Assembly (NCBI GenBank): GCA_018401275.1
Contig: JAGYKW010000004.1
Coordinates: 1-64,000 of the forward strand
Reading direction: 5' to 3'
Length of the DNA: 64,000 nt
Source of the DNA: Nitriliruptoraceae bacterium
GTDB taxonomy: Bacteria; Actinomycetota; Nitriliruptoria; Nitriliruptorales; Nitriliruptoraceae
Both the position numbers and the translations under genes were made by a program. Positions 41,693-52,833 of the stretch are shown one piece after another. The stretch's first letter is position 1. Each line of letters opens with the position of its first letter. Below the pieces are notes generated by a model. It was not told the origin of the DNA. It ran no database searches and saw nothing but the letters and a program-made list of their open reading frames with translations.

Positions 41693-42844
41693 GTGCAGCT
41701 GCAGCGTCGCATCTTCGAGCCCGAGCACGAGCAGTTCCGTGAGGTCGTCGCGCGCTTCGCGCAGAGCGAGATCGCGCCGCACCATCTCGACTGGGAACGC
41801 GAGGGCATCGTCCCGCGCGAGATCTGGCTGCGTATGGGCGAGCTCGGGCTGCTCTGCACCGACGTGCCCGAGGAGTACGGCGGTGGCGGCATGCCCGACT
41901 TCCGCTTCAACCTCGTGATCACCGAGGAGCTGATGCGCGTCGGCGCGTCGGGGCTCGGGACGATCCTGCACAACGACACGATCGTCCCGTACTTCCTCAA
42001 GTACGCGTCGGACGAGCAGAAGCAGCGCTTCCTGCCCGGCATGGCCCGCGGCGAGCTCATCACCGCCATCGCCATGACCGAGCCCGGTGCCGGGTCCGAC
42101 CTCGCGAGCATGCGCACCACGGCCGTGAAGCAGGCCGACGGCAGCTACCTGCTCAACGGCACGAAGACGTTCATCACCAACGGCATCCACTCCGACGTCA
42201 TCATCGTGTGCGCGAAGACGGACCCGACGGCGAAGCACGCCGGCATCAGCCTGGTGCTCGTCGAACGCGACATGCCCGGCTTCAGCCGCGGCCGCAAGCT
42301 CGAGAAGGTCGGCATGCACGCGCAGGACACGGCCGAGCTGATCTTCGAGGACGTCGTCGTGCCCGCCGAGAACCTGCTCGGCGAGGAGGGTGCCGGCTTC
42401 CGTCATCTCATGGAGGCCCTGCCGCAGGAGCGACTGTCGATCGCCGTGTCCGCGATCGCCGGCGCGGTCGCCGCGTTCGACCTGACGCTCACCTACGTGA
42501 AGGAGCGCGAGGCGTTCGGCAAGCCCATCGGCTCGTTCCAGAACTCCCGGTTCGTCATGGCGGAGATGGCGACGAAGATCCAGGTCGGTCAGGCGTTCGC
42601 CGACCAGTGCGTCGAGCAGCTCAACGAGGGCACGCTGACCGCCGAGCAGGCCGCGATGGCGAAGTGGTGGCTGTCGGACCTCCAGGGCGAGGTGCTCGAC
42701 GCGTGCGTCCAGCTGCACGGGGGCTACGGCTACATGCGCGAGTACGAGGTGGCGCGCTGGTGGACCGACGCGCGTGTCCAGCGCATCTACGGCGGGACGA
42801 ACGAGATCATGAAGGAGATCATCGGGCGTTCGCTCGGCCTGTGA
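41693..42844 (+). CDS. Acyl-CoA dehydrogenase, long-chain (LCAD) type
   Basis: 383-residue FAD enzyme for the first step of fatty acid beta-oxidation. It has AMTEPGAGSDLASM and GTKTFITNG (FAD/substrate binding), and CVQLHGGYGYMREYEVARWWTDARVQRIYGGTNEIMKEIIGR. The YEGT catalytic Glu position is Gly (YGGT), and Glu246 in LPQERLSIAV fits the helix-G base used by LCAD and isovaleryl-CoA dehydrogenases. GTG at 41693 follows GGAGGGG. An upstream in-frame extension is not supported. A hairpin follows the stop. Confidence 0.93.
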   Translation: MQLQRRIFEPEHEQFREVVARFAQSEIAPHHLDWEREGIVPREIWLRMGELGLLCTDVPEEYGGGGMPDFRFNLVITEELMRVGASGLGTILHNDTIVPYFLKYASDEQKQRFLPGMARGELITAIAMTEPGAGSDLASMRTTAVKQADGSYLLNGTKTFITNGIHSDVIIVCAKTDPTAKHAGISLVLVERDMPGFSRGRKLEKVGMHAQDTAELIFEDVVVPAENLLGEEGAGFRHLMEALPQERLSIAVSAIAGAVAAFDLTLTYVKEREAFGKPIGSFQNSRFVMAEMATKIQVGQAFADQCVEQLNEGTLTAEQAAMAKWWLSDLQGEVLDACVQLHGGYGYMREYEVARWWTDARVQRIYGGTNEIMKEIIGRSLGL

Positions 42845-42873
42845 GCCCGATCGGAGCGGCATCGTGGACCAGC

Positions 42874-42895
42874 CCGCCGGGCCTCGACCCGGCGG
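42874..42895 (+). terminator. Hairpin after the acyl-CoA dehydrogenase gene
   Basis: CCGCCGGG, loop CCTCGA, CCCGGCGG: perfect 8-bp stem about 30 bp past the stop; no U-tract. Confidence 0.6.
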
Positions 42896-42979
42896 CTCGG
42901 GAATACGGCGCGGACCGTCGACGTTCTTCTCAACGCACCCGTCCGATGTCCGACTGACCCTGCCCCACGGAGGATCCGC

Positions 42980-43330
42980 ATGCCCACCGTCGACCTGACC
43001 GCCACCGACTTCTCGAGCACCATCGAGGACAACGGCATCGTCCTCATCGACTTCTGGGCCGAATGGTGCGGTCCGTGCCGGATGTTCGCGCCCTGGTACG
43101 AGGAGGTGTCGCAGGAGCACACCGACGTCGTGTTCGCGAAGGTCGACACCGAGGCCGAGCAGGCGCTCGCCGGATCGTTCGGCATCCGCTCGATCCCGAC
43201 GCTCATGGCGTTCCGCGACGGCATCCTCCTCTACAAGGAGGCGGGCGCGCTGCCGAAGGAGGCCCTCGGTCAACTGGTCGACCAGGTCAAGGGGCCTCGA
43301 CATGGACGACGTGCGGCGCCAGGTCGCTGA
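42980..43330 (+). CDS. Thioredoxin, C-terminus probably frameshifted
   Basis: Thioredoxin with FWAEWCGPCRMFAPWYEEV and GIRSIPTLMAF, 116 residues as read. After LVDQVKG the frame goes to PRHGRRAAPGR and stops. Removing one G from the GGGG at about 43291-43294 instead reads GLDMDDVRRQVAEAEAAAP, the C-terminal tail common in actinobacterial thioredoxins of this type. This is therefore the first indel of the damaged tract that follows. ATG at 42980 has GGAGG. Confidence 0.88.
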   Translation: MPTVDLTATDFSSTIEDNGIVLIDFWAEWCGPCRMFAPWYEEVSQEHTDVVFAKVDTEAEQALAGSFGIRSIPTLMAFRDGILLYKEAGALPKEALGQLVDQVKGPRHGRRAAPGR

Positions 43331-43384
43331 GGCCGAGGCGGCAGCGCCGAGACGGCTGAGCGGCGTGACCGTTCTGGCCGCCGT

Positions 43385-43907
43385 TCACGTTCGCGCCTCG
43401 AGCGCGATGCGGTCGATGCGTCGCTGCAGGCACGGCGAGAACCTGCCCGCGTAGGCGGCCTGCAGGCGCGGCTCGCGCCAGTCATCACTCCTCACGCGGC
43501 CGCGGCATGCGGGCGTGCGGCAGTCGCAGTCCATCTCGAGCGTCGGCGTCGCGTCCGGTCATCGCGTAGTCGAAGCCTCAGTTCCTCGCTGGGCGCGATG
43601 TCGCGGAGCGCGACGAGCGTGATCGGTGAGGTGAAGCCGAGGTTCGGCGTGCACGAGTGGTTGATGAAGTCGGCGCCGTCGGCGGTCTCCTCCGGTGTCG
43701 TGAGGAAGAACGTCTCGTCGATCTGCACGACGAGATGTCGCCTCGTCTGGCGCGAGCGCCTCGACCTGATCGAGCGTGAGCACGACGCCTCCCCACACGG
43801 CGACGGTCTCGCCGGGCGAGGATCGGTCGTTCCGCGAAGATGCCGCGCCCACCGCGCGCATCGGGGCCGACGCAGAGTCCGTCGGCGAGGAAGTGGAACC
43901 CGCGCAT
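43385..43907 (-). pseudogene. SET-domain protein, several frameshifts
   Basis: Pieces of one SET-domain (lysine methyltransferase-like) protein appear in different frames: MRGFHFLADGLCVGPDARGGRGIFAERPI, then GETVAVWGGVVLTLDQVEALAPDE, then VQIDETFFLTTPEETADGADFINHSCTPNLGF with the SET NHSCxPN motif, then ELRFDYAMT, then a post-SET cysteine patch MDCDCRTPACRGRV and SDDWREPRLQAAYAGRFSP. At least four indels are needed to join them. Conserved residues are kept, so decay is either very recent or not real. Confidence 0.75.
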
Positions 43908-44133
43908 GGTGCGGTCGGCCTCGGTCCAGATCCGCCCGGATGCGATGGCGGAGCGTAGGGCTGCGTGCGGCAGGAATCCAGCGCGATCGGCGGTGGCCGT
44001 TCGACCCGTAGGCCCTTCGTGCGGCCCTCGGCCCGAGCCCCCACCTGGCTCGCTGAGCGATTCGGGGCCGGAGCCGCGAGGCCTAGACTCGCCACCATCG
44101 CTCCCCTCCCGAACTCCCCACGATCGGGTCCCC

Positions 44134-45483
<1,350 letters not shown>

Positions 45484-45493
45484 GAGGGAATCC

Positions 45494-46066
45494 GTGAGAT
45501 CACGTCTCGTCACGACGCTGCTCGCCGGCGCCCTGCTGCCCGGCGCGTGCGGAGCGGATGACATACCGGCGAGGCGCCGGTCGCACCGCCCGGCACGCCT
45601 GCGCCGGTCGAGCCGGACGTGCCGGCCCCGAGTCCGGTGCAGCCGGCCCCTGACCCGCTCGATGCGCTGACCGTCGAGGTCCGGGCGACGCGTGACGCGC
45701 TGCTCGCGGCCGCGCGCGCGACCGACTGGGACGCCATCGGTGCGCTGATCCCGACCGAGGGGCTGTTCACCTTCAGCTACGGGACTCGAGACCGACGCGG
45801 TCGCCACTACGAGAGCCTCGAGGAGGACGTCGCGGCGTTCATCGTCGAGCTGCTCGAGGGCGACTTCGCGCAGCTCGGAGAGATCGTCGTCTGGCCGGCG
45901 CTGCACGCGCGCACGCTCTCTCACGCTCGATGCGCAGGAACGGGCAGACCTGGCCACGCGCTACGGAGCCGAAGAGGTCGAGACGTGGGAACGCGGGAAC
46001 GCCTACCTCGGATGGCGGTCGGCATCACGGACGAGGGTGATCGCCTTCCTCGTCAGCGGTGACTGA
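45494..46066 (+). pseudogene. Putative lipoprotein, frameshifted
   Basis: GTG at 45494 with an AGAGGG site starts VRSRLVTTLLAGALLPGACGADD, a lipoprotein signal with lipobox. The frame shifts near 45570 into APVAPPGTPAPVEPDVPAP and DPLDALTVEVRATRDALLAAARATDWDAIGALIPTEGLFTFSYG, and again near 45915 into DAQERADLATRYGAEEVETWERGNAYLGW. Homologues are unknown to me. The signal, Pro-rich linker and alpha-rich domain look like a normal secreted protein apart from two or three indels. Confidence 0.65.
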
Positions 46067-46082
46067 GCAGCGACGGCGTCGT

Positions 46083-47367
46083 TCAGCGCTCACCGAAGAG
46101 CTGTGACCACAGCCGCAAGGTGACCACGCCGTTCGGCGGACGTCCGGTGCGCAGCTTGAACTCGGCGACGGCGCGAGCCGTCGCCGGTCCGTAGACGCTG
46201 TCCGCCCCGACGCGCTCGATGCCGAGCCGGTCGGCCTGCTGATTGAGGTAGACCCGCAGACGGCGCACGGCAGGTGAGCGCTGCCACGGCCTCGGTGAGC
46301 GTGATGTCGGCGTGGGGACGGGCGGTGGTGGCGGCGGGCCGGCCGCGCGACCGTGCGCGGATCGGCGAACCACTCGCCGCGCCACCCGTGCCGCCGCCTC
46401 GACGACGCTCCGATCGCGCTCTGGGGCCGAGCGTCAGGTCCGCGACTCGCCGACCCCGATGCGCTCGGGCGAGGACAGGACGCCGTCGGCCGCCGCGTCG
46501 CGCCACGATCGCGGCGGCGTTCGACTCGAGGAAGACGACGGATGCTGCTCCGGCCCAGCCGACACTCGCGGGGGAGGCCGACGCGCCGCACGTTGCCGGG
46601 CGGAGGCGCAGCGCCTGCAGCGCATAGTTCGCGAGCCTCGGCATCGCTGAAGCCTCGTGCCGCTGCGGAGTCGGATGATGCGCGCGACGAGTGCCGCGGC
46701 TCTGCCGTGCCGCGCGCGTGCAGGTGCGCCTGCCCGATCGCGAGGAGTTCCGCCTGGGCGCGCGAACGGGTGAAGTCGCCGCCGGGTCGGGACTTGCGGT
46801 CACGGCCCCACGTCAGGGCCTGATAGCCGTTGATCGCCTGGAGGCCCGTGGACGTGATGTTCTCGCCGCCGTCGGAGACGGGCCGGGTGACGTCGACGAC
46901 GAGCCCGCCGAAGTCGTTGACCGCGTCGGCGAAGCCCCACATCGAGCTGAGTACCCAACCGTCGACGCGCAGACCCCACAGCTGCTCGACGGTGCTCACG
47001 CACGTCTGCGGACCGGAGGTCATGCAGGAGTTGATGCGCGACGTGCCGCGTCCCGCGACGGGGACCCAGCTGTCGCGAGGAACGGAGACGATGCTCGCGT
47101 GCTGACGGTCGGCGGAGACGAAGAGGATCTGGAAGCCGTCCGCGCGACCGCGGAGCGGATCGCCGGCGTGCGGCGGCCCAGCGTCCGAACCCATGAGCAG
47201 CGACCGTGAGGACACGACCGTCGGCCGCGTCCGCACCGCGGGACGGCGACACCGACCGTGGCGATGGCGACGAGGGGGAGGACGAGCAGGGCCGTAGCAG
47301 GCGGCGACGCGGCGGATCCATGTGGCCGCAGGGAACGACCCGTGCGGCGCAGTTCGAGGTCTGCCAT
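46083..47367 (-). pseudogene. LytR-CpsA-Psr (LCP) family protein, frameshifted
   Basis: An N-terminal membrane helix (ATALLVLPLVAIATVGVAV) is followed in another frame by an LCP domain: DGFQILFVSADRQHASIVSVPRDSWVPV, RINSCMTSG, DAVNDFGGLVVDV, LQAINGYQALTWGRDRKSRPGGDFTRSRAQAELL. After further indels the end resembles a peptidoglycan-binding domain (VYGPATARAVAEFKLRTGRPPNGVVTLRLW). LCP enzymes attach teichoic acids or arabinogalactan to the wall. At least four indels separate the parts; start ATG at 47367 is inferred. Confidence 0.75.
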
Positions 47368-47417
47368 GGGTCCCCCGTGAGCGGTCATGACCGAGATGAC
47401 GGCCGACCCCGGACGGA

Positions 47418-47487
47418 GCGGGTGAGGGGAATCGAACCCCCGTTCCGAGCTTGGGAAGCTCGTGTTCTACCATTGAACTACACCCGC
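47418..47487 (-). tRNA. tRNA-Gly, anticodon CCC
   Basis: The minus strand folds as a tRNA: acceptor GCGGGTG/CACCCGC, D-arm GTTC..GAAC, anticodon stem CGAGC/GCTCG with loop TTCCCAA (anticodon CCC), and T-loop TTCGATT. The 3' CCA is not encoded. Intact despite lying within the indel-rich tract. Confidence 0.95.
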
Positions 47488-47584
47488 AGAACAGCAGAGA
47501 CTACTCATCTGGCGGCGGACGGCGCCAACGAGGGCCTGCGCGCTAGCGTTCCAACGTCATTCCGCCCGCTTCGGAGCACCCGCC

Positions 47585-48169
47585 GTGATCCTCTCCGACC
47601 GAACCATCCGCGCCGCGCTCGCCGCCGGCCGCATCGCCATCGACCCGTTGGACGAGGACGCGGTCCAGCCGTCGAGTCTCGACGTCCGTCTCGGTACGAC
47701 GTTCCGGGTGTTCGCGAACCACCGTCACCTCGCGATCGATCCGCACGCGGTCCAGCCGGACCTGACCGACATCGTCGAGAAGGGTGACGACGAGCCCTTC
47801 GTCCTCCACCCCGGCGAGTTCGTGCTCGGCTCGACGCTCGAGCGCATCACGCTGCCCGATGACGTCGTCGCACGGCTCGAGGGCAAGAGCTCGCTCGCGC
47901 GGCTCGGTCTCGTCGTCCACTCGACCGCCGGGTTCATCGACGCAGGCTTCGACGGTGACGTGACGCTCGAGCTGTCCAACGTCGCGACGTTGCCCATCCT
48001 GCTCCATCCCCGCATGCGCGTCGCGCAGCTCGCGTTCTTCCAGCTGGACGGTCCGGCGGAGAACCCGTACGGCTCGAAGAAGGTCGGCTCGAAGTACCAG
48101 GGTCAGCGCGGGCCCACGGCGTCGCGCTATCACCTCAACCTCGTGCCACCGCCGCCGGACGCCGGCTGA
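47585..48169 (+). CDS. dcd: dCTP deaminase
   Basis: 194-residue enzyme making dUTP from dCTP; some actinobacterial members also make dUMP directly. [63 protein letters not shown] (with the catalytic Glu) and the C-terminal [13 protein letters not shown] are all present. GTG at 47585 follows GGAG. It is full length and free of indels although both neighbours are broken. Mono- versus bifunctional cannot be decided from sequence alone. Confidence 0.95.
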   Translation: MILSDRTIRAALAAGRIAIDPLDEDAVQPSSLDVRLGTTFRVFANHRHLAIDPHAVQPDLTDIVEKGDDEPFVLHPGEFVLGSTLERITLPDDVVARLEGKSSLARLGLVVHSTAGFIDAGFDGDVTLELSNVATLPILLHPRMRVAQLAFFQLDGPAENPYGSKKVGSKYQGQRGPTASRYHLNLVPPPPDAG

Positions 48170-48203
48170 CCGACAGCGCAGCGCCGCAGCGGCGCGTCGC
48201 GCT

Positions 48204-48611
48204 TCAGGGCGCGTCGGCGACCGTGAGAGATGCAGCAGCGCGTCCTTCGTGCGTGGGCACGCGTCGCAGCGTGCGTGCGAGATTGAACGGGCGCCACTGC
48301 CAGCCGTAACGACGGCCGAGTGCAGTCAGACCTGCGCGCATCGCTGCTGGATCGGTGACGACCTCACCGGTCGCAGTGAGCGAAGGTCCTGTGATCCCTC
48401 CGCCGCATGTCGCAGGGCGGCGACCTCGCAGCGCGGCTGACGGCGCAGACGCTTCAGCTTGCCGGCGTCCGCATCGGTGACGACGGCGAGGTCGGCCGTC
48501 CGGCAGCGGTGCGAACCAGACGGGCGTCGCGACCGGTGTGCCATCACGACGTGACGTCGTGAGCGAGACGTAGCGGTCCCGAGGTCCGAGGCCGCCGAGG
48601 AACGCGTCCAC
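48204..48611 (-). pseudogene. PPOX-fold (probably F420-dependent) enzyme, frameshifted
   Basis: The start reads VDAFLGGLGPRDRYVSLTTSRRDGTPVATPVWFAPLPDG, then shifts frame into VVTDADAGKLKRLRRQPRCEVAA, and again into ITGPSLTATGEVVTDPAAMRAGLTALGRRYGWQW. Together they form a pyridoxamine-phosphate-oxidase-like split barrel of about 135 residues as in actinobacterial PPOX-class F420-dependent enzymes. GTG at 48611 overlaps the region just after the oxidoreductase stop. Two indels separate the parts. Confidence 0.75.
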
Positions 48612-48612
48612 G

Positions 48613-51246
48613 TCAGTGCTCCGCGTGAGCCTCGCCGGCACCGCCCTGCGCGGCGACCGCACCGGCGGACACGACTCCTTGCGTGACCAGCGGCAGCATG
48701 CGCCCGCGCTCGAGCACCTCGGAGATGTCGAGCACCTCGACCTGTCCTTCGCGCAGCGAGCCCTCCTGGACCTTCTGCGCGACCGCGTCGGAGAGCATCG
48801 TCGTGCAGTAGGGGCAGGCGGTGGAGATCAGGTCCGGATCGAGCGCGAGCGCCTCGTCGATGCGCTCGGTGTTGATGCGCTTGCCGATGCTCTCCTCCAT
48901 CCACATGCGCGCGCCGCCCGCACCGCAGCAGAACCCGTTCGAGCGGCAGCGGTGCATCTCGGTCGGCTGGATGCCGGGGACGGCGTCGACCACGCGACGT
49001 GGCGCGGAGTAGACCTCGTTGTGCCGGCCGAGGTAGCAGGGGTCGTGGTAGGTGACCTTCGCCTCGACCGGGGTCGTCGCCTCGAGGCGGCCGTCCTCGA
49101 TGAGCTGGGCGAGCACCTCGGAGTGCGCGAGCACCGTGTAGTGCCCGTCGGAAGTCGGGGTACTCGTTCTTCAGGGTGTTGAAGCACCTTCAGCGCGACG
49201 GCGTCGCTGAGCATCGTGGTGCAGAACGGGCAGGCGGTGGAGATCAGGTCGGGATCGAGCGCGAGCGCCTCGTCGATGCGCTCGACGTTGACCCGCTTGC
49301 CGATGGACTCCTCCATCCACATGCGTGCACCGCCAGCGCCGCAGCAGAACCCGTTCGAACGGCAGCGCGGCATCTCGGTCGGCGTGATGCCCGGCACCGC
49401 ATCGACGACGCGCCGGGGCGCGGAGTACACCTCGTTGTGCCGGCCGAGGTAGCACGGGTCGTGGTAGGTGACCTTCGCGTCGACCGGTGTGGTCGCCTCG
49501 AGCCGCCCGTCCTCGATGAGCTGCGCGAGCACCTCGGAGTGGTGGAGCACGGTGAAGTGCCCATCGAAGTCCGGGTACTCGTTGCGGATCGTGTTGAAGC
49601 AGTGCGGGCACCAGGCGACGATCTTGCGCTTGTCCGCACCGATCGGAGTTGAGCGTCTCGACGTTCTGCTTCGCGAGCGCCTGGAACAGGTACTCCATGC
49701 CGAGGCGGCGCGCCGGATCACCGGTGCACGTCTCGCCGGAACCGAGGATCGCGAACTTCACGCCGGCGTCGTTGAGCAGGCGTGCCGTCGCCTGGGTGAT
49801 CTTCTTCGAGCGGTCATCGACCGCGCCGGCGCAGCCGACCCAGAACAGGTACTCGACGTCGTCCGCGAGCGGCGTGCCGGGGGTCGCGACGGGGATGTCG
49901 AAGTCCAGGACCTGCGTCCACTCCTCGCGCTTGCTCTGGCCGACGCCCCACGGGTCGCCGGCGTTCTCGAGGTTGCGCAGCATCGCGCCGGCCTCCGGCG
50001 GGAAGCTCGACTCCATCATCGCCTTGTAGCGCCGGAGGTCCACGATCGTGTCGACGTGCTGGATGTCGACCGGGCACTCCTCGACGCACGCGCCGCAGGT
50101 GGTGCACGACCACAGCACGTCGTAGTCGATGACCGCGTTCTCCTGGCCGGGTCGGTCACCGACGAGCATCATGCCGAGGATGTCGACGCCGTCCTCCGGG
50201 CCGCGGTTGCCCGTGAGGTAGGGACCCTTCGCGAACATGTGATCGCGCAGGTCCATGATCAGCATCTTCGGCGACAGCGGCTTGCCCGTCGTCCACGCCG
50301 GGCACTGCGACTGGCAGCGGCCGCACTCGGTGCACGTCTGCAGGTCGAGGAAGCGGTCGAACGTCAGGTGCTCGATCTGGCCGACGCCGAGCACCGTGTT
50401 CTCGTCCATCGCCTCGAGGTCGATGAGTTCCGTCTGCAGCTTGCCGAGCGCGCGCGGGCGGTCGGGGTCGCGGCTGAGCTCCTGGAACGGGATGGTGAGG
50501 ATGTGCAGGTGCTTCGAGTGCAGCGTGAAGACGAAGAACGCGCCGACGATCGCGAGGTGCACGACGAGGTTGACCGCGCCGATCCATTCGAGCGTGAGCG
50601 GGGCGATGCCCTCGAGCGCGCGGCCGAACAGGTTCGAGACGAACGCGGCCTCCGTCGGTGCGTGGCCTTCGGCGAAGCGCACGCCGTGCGCGACCCACAG
50701 GGTCCACACGACCAGCACCTCGGCACCGAGCACCCACCAGCCCTGGTCGAGGTTCGAGCCGGCGAAGCGCGAGCGGCGACCGAGACGGTGCGGGTCCTGC
50801 GCGAAGCGGATGCCGGCGAAGATCGCGATGGCGGTCAGCGACAGCACACCCAGCGTGTCCTGGAGGAAGCCGAGGACGTCGTACGCGGTGACGCCACCCA
50901 ATGAGATCGCGCCGAGCAGCGGCAGCTGGAAGGTCGGGCCGACGTACAGCTCGCCGATCGCCTCGAGCACGGTGGTCTGCAGGACGAAGAAGGCCCACAT
51001 GACCCAGAAGTGCGCGATACCCGGCAGCGTCCACTTCAGCAGGCGACGGTTGGCGAGGATGTTCACGAGGGTCGTGCGGATCGTGCGCCGCAGGTTCCCG
51101 CGCATGCTGCGCGACGGGTTGGGACGGGCGGAACGCGTCAGCGCGATCAGGTAGCGGATGCGCCGTGTGGCCCAGACACCGAAGAAGGCCAGGGTGGCGG
51201 TGCCGGCGACGACACGGAAGATCGTGAGCGCGAGATGTGCGTCCAT
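48613..51246 (-). pseudogene. Membrane Fe-S oxidoreductase (heterodisulfide-reductase-like), frameshift and internal duplication
   Basis: N-terminal five-helix domain resembling nitrate reductase gamma/cytochrome b parts, then two 4Fe-4S motifs (CTECGRCQSQCP and CTTCGACVEECP), then cysteine-rich CCG domains (FWVGCAGAVDDRS.., [41 protein letters not shown]). It resembles mycobacterial Rv0338c. The frame breaks near 49650 (after NVETLNS). A ~415-bp segment coding [25 protein letters not shown] is then present twice, about 88% alike by eye, joined out of frame near 49187. Start ATG 51246; the last copy ends at 48613. Confidence 0.85.
48772..49601 (-). repeat. Tandem duplication of ~415 bp, diverged copies
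   Basis: Copies span about 49187-49601 and 48772-49186. They code near-identical protein (for example ..[18 protein letters not shown].. against ..[18 protein letters not shown]..) but differ at many third codon positions, so neither is a recent copy of the other. Confidence 0.85.
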
Positions 51247-51340
51247 GTGGCCCCCGGGTGTCCGGCCGCCAGTCTACGCGCGAGCCGTACGCTGCTGCTC
51301 CTGCGACGGTCGTGAGCCGGCGCGCATCGGAGGATCGGTG

Positions 51341-51802
51341 ATGCTCGGTCGGACTCGTGGCCGGATGCGCGCCGCGAGGCCTCGATCGGCCGTCGCCGCC
51401 TGTGTGCTCGTGCTGTCCGGATGCGGGGTCGGCACCGGCACGCTGCGCATCGTTGACGCGCAGGACGAGATCGTCGCCATCGCCGAGGACGTCCTGGTCG
51501 CGGCCGGGCTGGAGCCCGTGAGCCCCGTGCGGGCCGGGCCCCTCGAGCAGTGCGCGCTGCGCAACGGCGGCGCGGGGCTGCGCACCCGTGTCGAGGTCCG
51601 CGCGCCACTGTCCGGCGGTGCGGAGGCGCTCGCTGCCGCGTTCGATGCAGCGGCCGCCGTGCTCGTCACACGCGGTCTCGTGCTCGTCGAGTCGGGCGTC
51701 CCGGGCACGCTCCTCGGGCAACGGGACGGCGTCACGGTGACCATCGGCAGCGATGGGGACGATCTGGAGCTCGACGCGATCACCGGCTGCCGTCCGCGAT
51801 GA
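51341..51802 (+). CDS. Putative lipoprotein of unknown function
   Basis: 153 residues. A basic N-terminus and hydrophobic stretch end in the lipobox LVLSGC (Cys about residue 28). The mature part has two further Cys (EQCALRNGG and TGCRPR) that could form a disulfide. ATG at 51341 has GGAGGA; the stop overlaps the DUF192 gene (ATGA). Not recognised. Confidence 0.7.
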   Translation: MLGRTRGRMRAARPRSAVAACVLVLSGCGVGTGTLRIVDAQDEIVAIAEDVLVAAGLEPVSPVRAGPLEQCALRNGGAGLRTRVEVRAPLSGGAEALAAAFDAAAAVLVTRGLVLVESGVPGTLLGQRDGVTVTIGSDGDDLELDAITGCRPR

Positions 51803-52365
51803 ACGGTCCGAGGCCGTTCCGCGCGCTCGCCGTCCTGCTGGTGCTGCTCACGGTGGTGGCCTGCGCGGGTGTGACGGGCACGGTCGATGCGCCCGACCAG
51901 GCGGATGCCATCGACGTGACCGACGTGTCCGATGCGTTCGACGCGTTCGTGCGCGCCAACGGCTTCGCCGGTCTCGAACGGGCGACGGTGCGGATCGGCG
52001 GGGCAGTCGTCGAGGCCGTCGTCGCGGACTCGCCGGCCGCTCGCGAGCGCGGGTTGCAGGGCGTGGACGCGGTCCCTGAGGGTGCGGGGATGCTGTTCGT
52101 CTTCCCCGATGCAGCGGGCCCGGGGGGTCGCGCCGGGTTCTGGATGCTCGAGACGCCGGTCGCGCTCGACATCGCCTTCGCCGCGGACGGGACCGTCGTC
52201 GGGGTCGCCACGATGCAGCCCTGCCCGGCCCGGCCCTGCCCGATCACCCATCCCGGCGTCGAGTACGACGTGGCGCTCGAGGTCGCCGCCGGCCAGCTCG
52301 AGCGTGCGGGCGTGCGGCCCGGTGACCCGCTGACCTGGGAGCCGGCCGACGACTGGACCGGCTGA
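51799..52365 (+). CDS. DUF192 family lipoprotein
   Basis: 188 residues; lipobox LLTVVAC near residue 22, acidic linker, then a DUF192 domain: VVADSPAARERGLQGVDAVPEGAGMLFVFPDA, FWMLETPVALDIAFAADGTVV, and a C-terminal EVAAGQLERAGVRPGD. DUF192 proteins are exported and of unknown role. Start overlaps the previous lipoprotein gene by 4 bp, so the two are probably made together. Confidence 0.88.
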   Translation: MNGPRPFRALAVLLVLLTVVACAGVTGTVDAPDQADAIDVTDVSDAFDAFVRANGFAGLERATVRIGGAVVEAVVADSPAARERGLQGVDAVPEGAGMLFVFPDAAGPGGRAGFWMLETPVALDIAFAADGTVVGVATMQPCPARPCPITHPGVEYDVALEVAAGQLERAGVRPGDPLTWEPADDWTG

Positions 52366-52455
52366 ACCGGCTCGACCGTGCTCGGTACGGTGGTGGCAGG
52401 TCCGACCGGGCGCATGAGGACGCGTCGGTGAACCGGACCGCAGGGAGGCGACCTC

Positions 52456-52620
52456 ATGGCGTGGCAACTGGTGGTCGGTGCGTTCCTCGTGCTCCTGCCC
52501 TTCGCGCTCCTCCTCGACCTCCATCCTGATCGTGAGCGACTGGACGCCCGCGGGCGCCCGCTCCGTCGGGACTGGCGGACCGCCCCCGCGCGGGAGTCGG
52601 CGACCGACGAGCACCACTGA
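52456..52620 (+). CDS. Tiny membrane protein (54 residues)
   Basis: ATG at 52456 with GGGAGG seven bases upstream opens a 54-residue frame: MAWQLVVGAFLVLLPFALLL (one helix), then LHPDRERLDARGRPLRRDW and an acidic end. A clear ribosome-binding site, a hydrophobic start and a charged tail support it. No family known. Confidence 0.55.
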   Translation: MAWQLVVGAFLVLLPFALLLDLHPDRERLDARGRPLRRDWRTAPARESATDEHH

Positions 52621-52668
52621 CAGGCTCCAGCGGACGCGACCGCACCTCAGTCGCTGCGGGTGAGCATT

Positions 52669-52689
52669 CCTGAGCCGATATGGCTCACA
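52669..52689. promoter_or_regulatory. HAIR-like HspR operator upstream of dnaK
   Basis: CCTGAGC-N7-GCTCACA matches the spacing and core of the HspR inverted repeat CTTGAGT-N7-ACTCAAG (GAG.. and ..CTC on both arms). It abuts the -35 of the dnaK promoter. An extra half-site TGAGC lies at 52661. hspR itself is in the operon. Confidence 0.65.
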
Positions 52690-52691
52690 TC

Positions 52692-52721
52692 TTGCCGGTC
52701 GGCCTGGATCGCCCGTATCCT
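52692..52721 (+). promoter_or_regulatory. Candidate dnaK promoter
   Basis: TTGCCG (52692-52697), 18-bp spacer, TATCCT (52716-52721). Just downstream of the HAIR-like site, giving a leader of about 105 nt. Confidence 0.55.
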
Positions 52722-52833
52722 TGCTCCTGAGGCCGTTCCGCCCGATCGAACCTGATCGCCGCGGTCCGGCACGCCCCGGGTCCACCGCATCCCGAGCGGC
52801 GACCAGCGCAGGACGATCCCAGGAGGACCAGAC

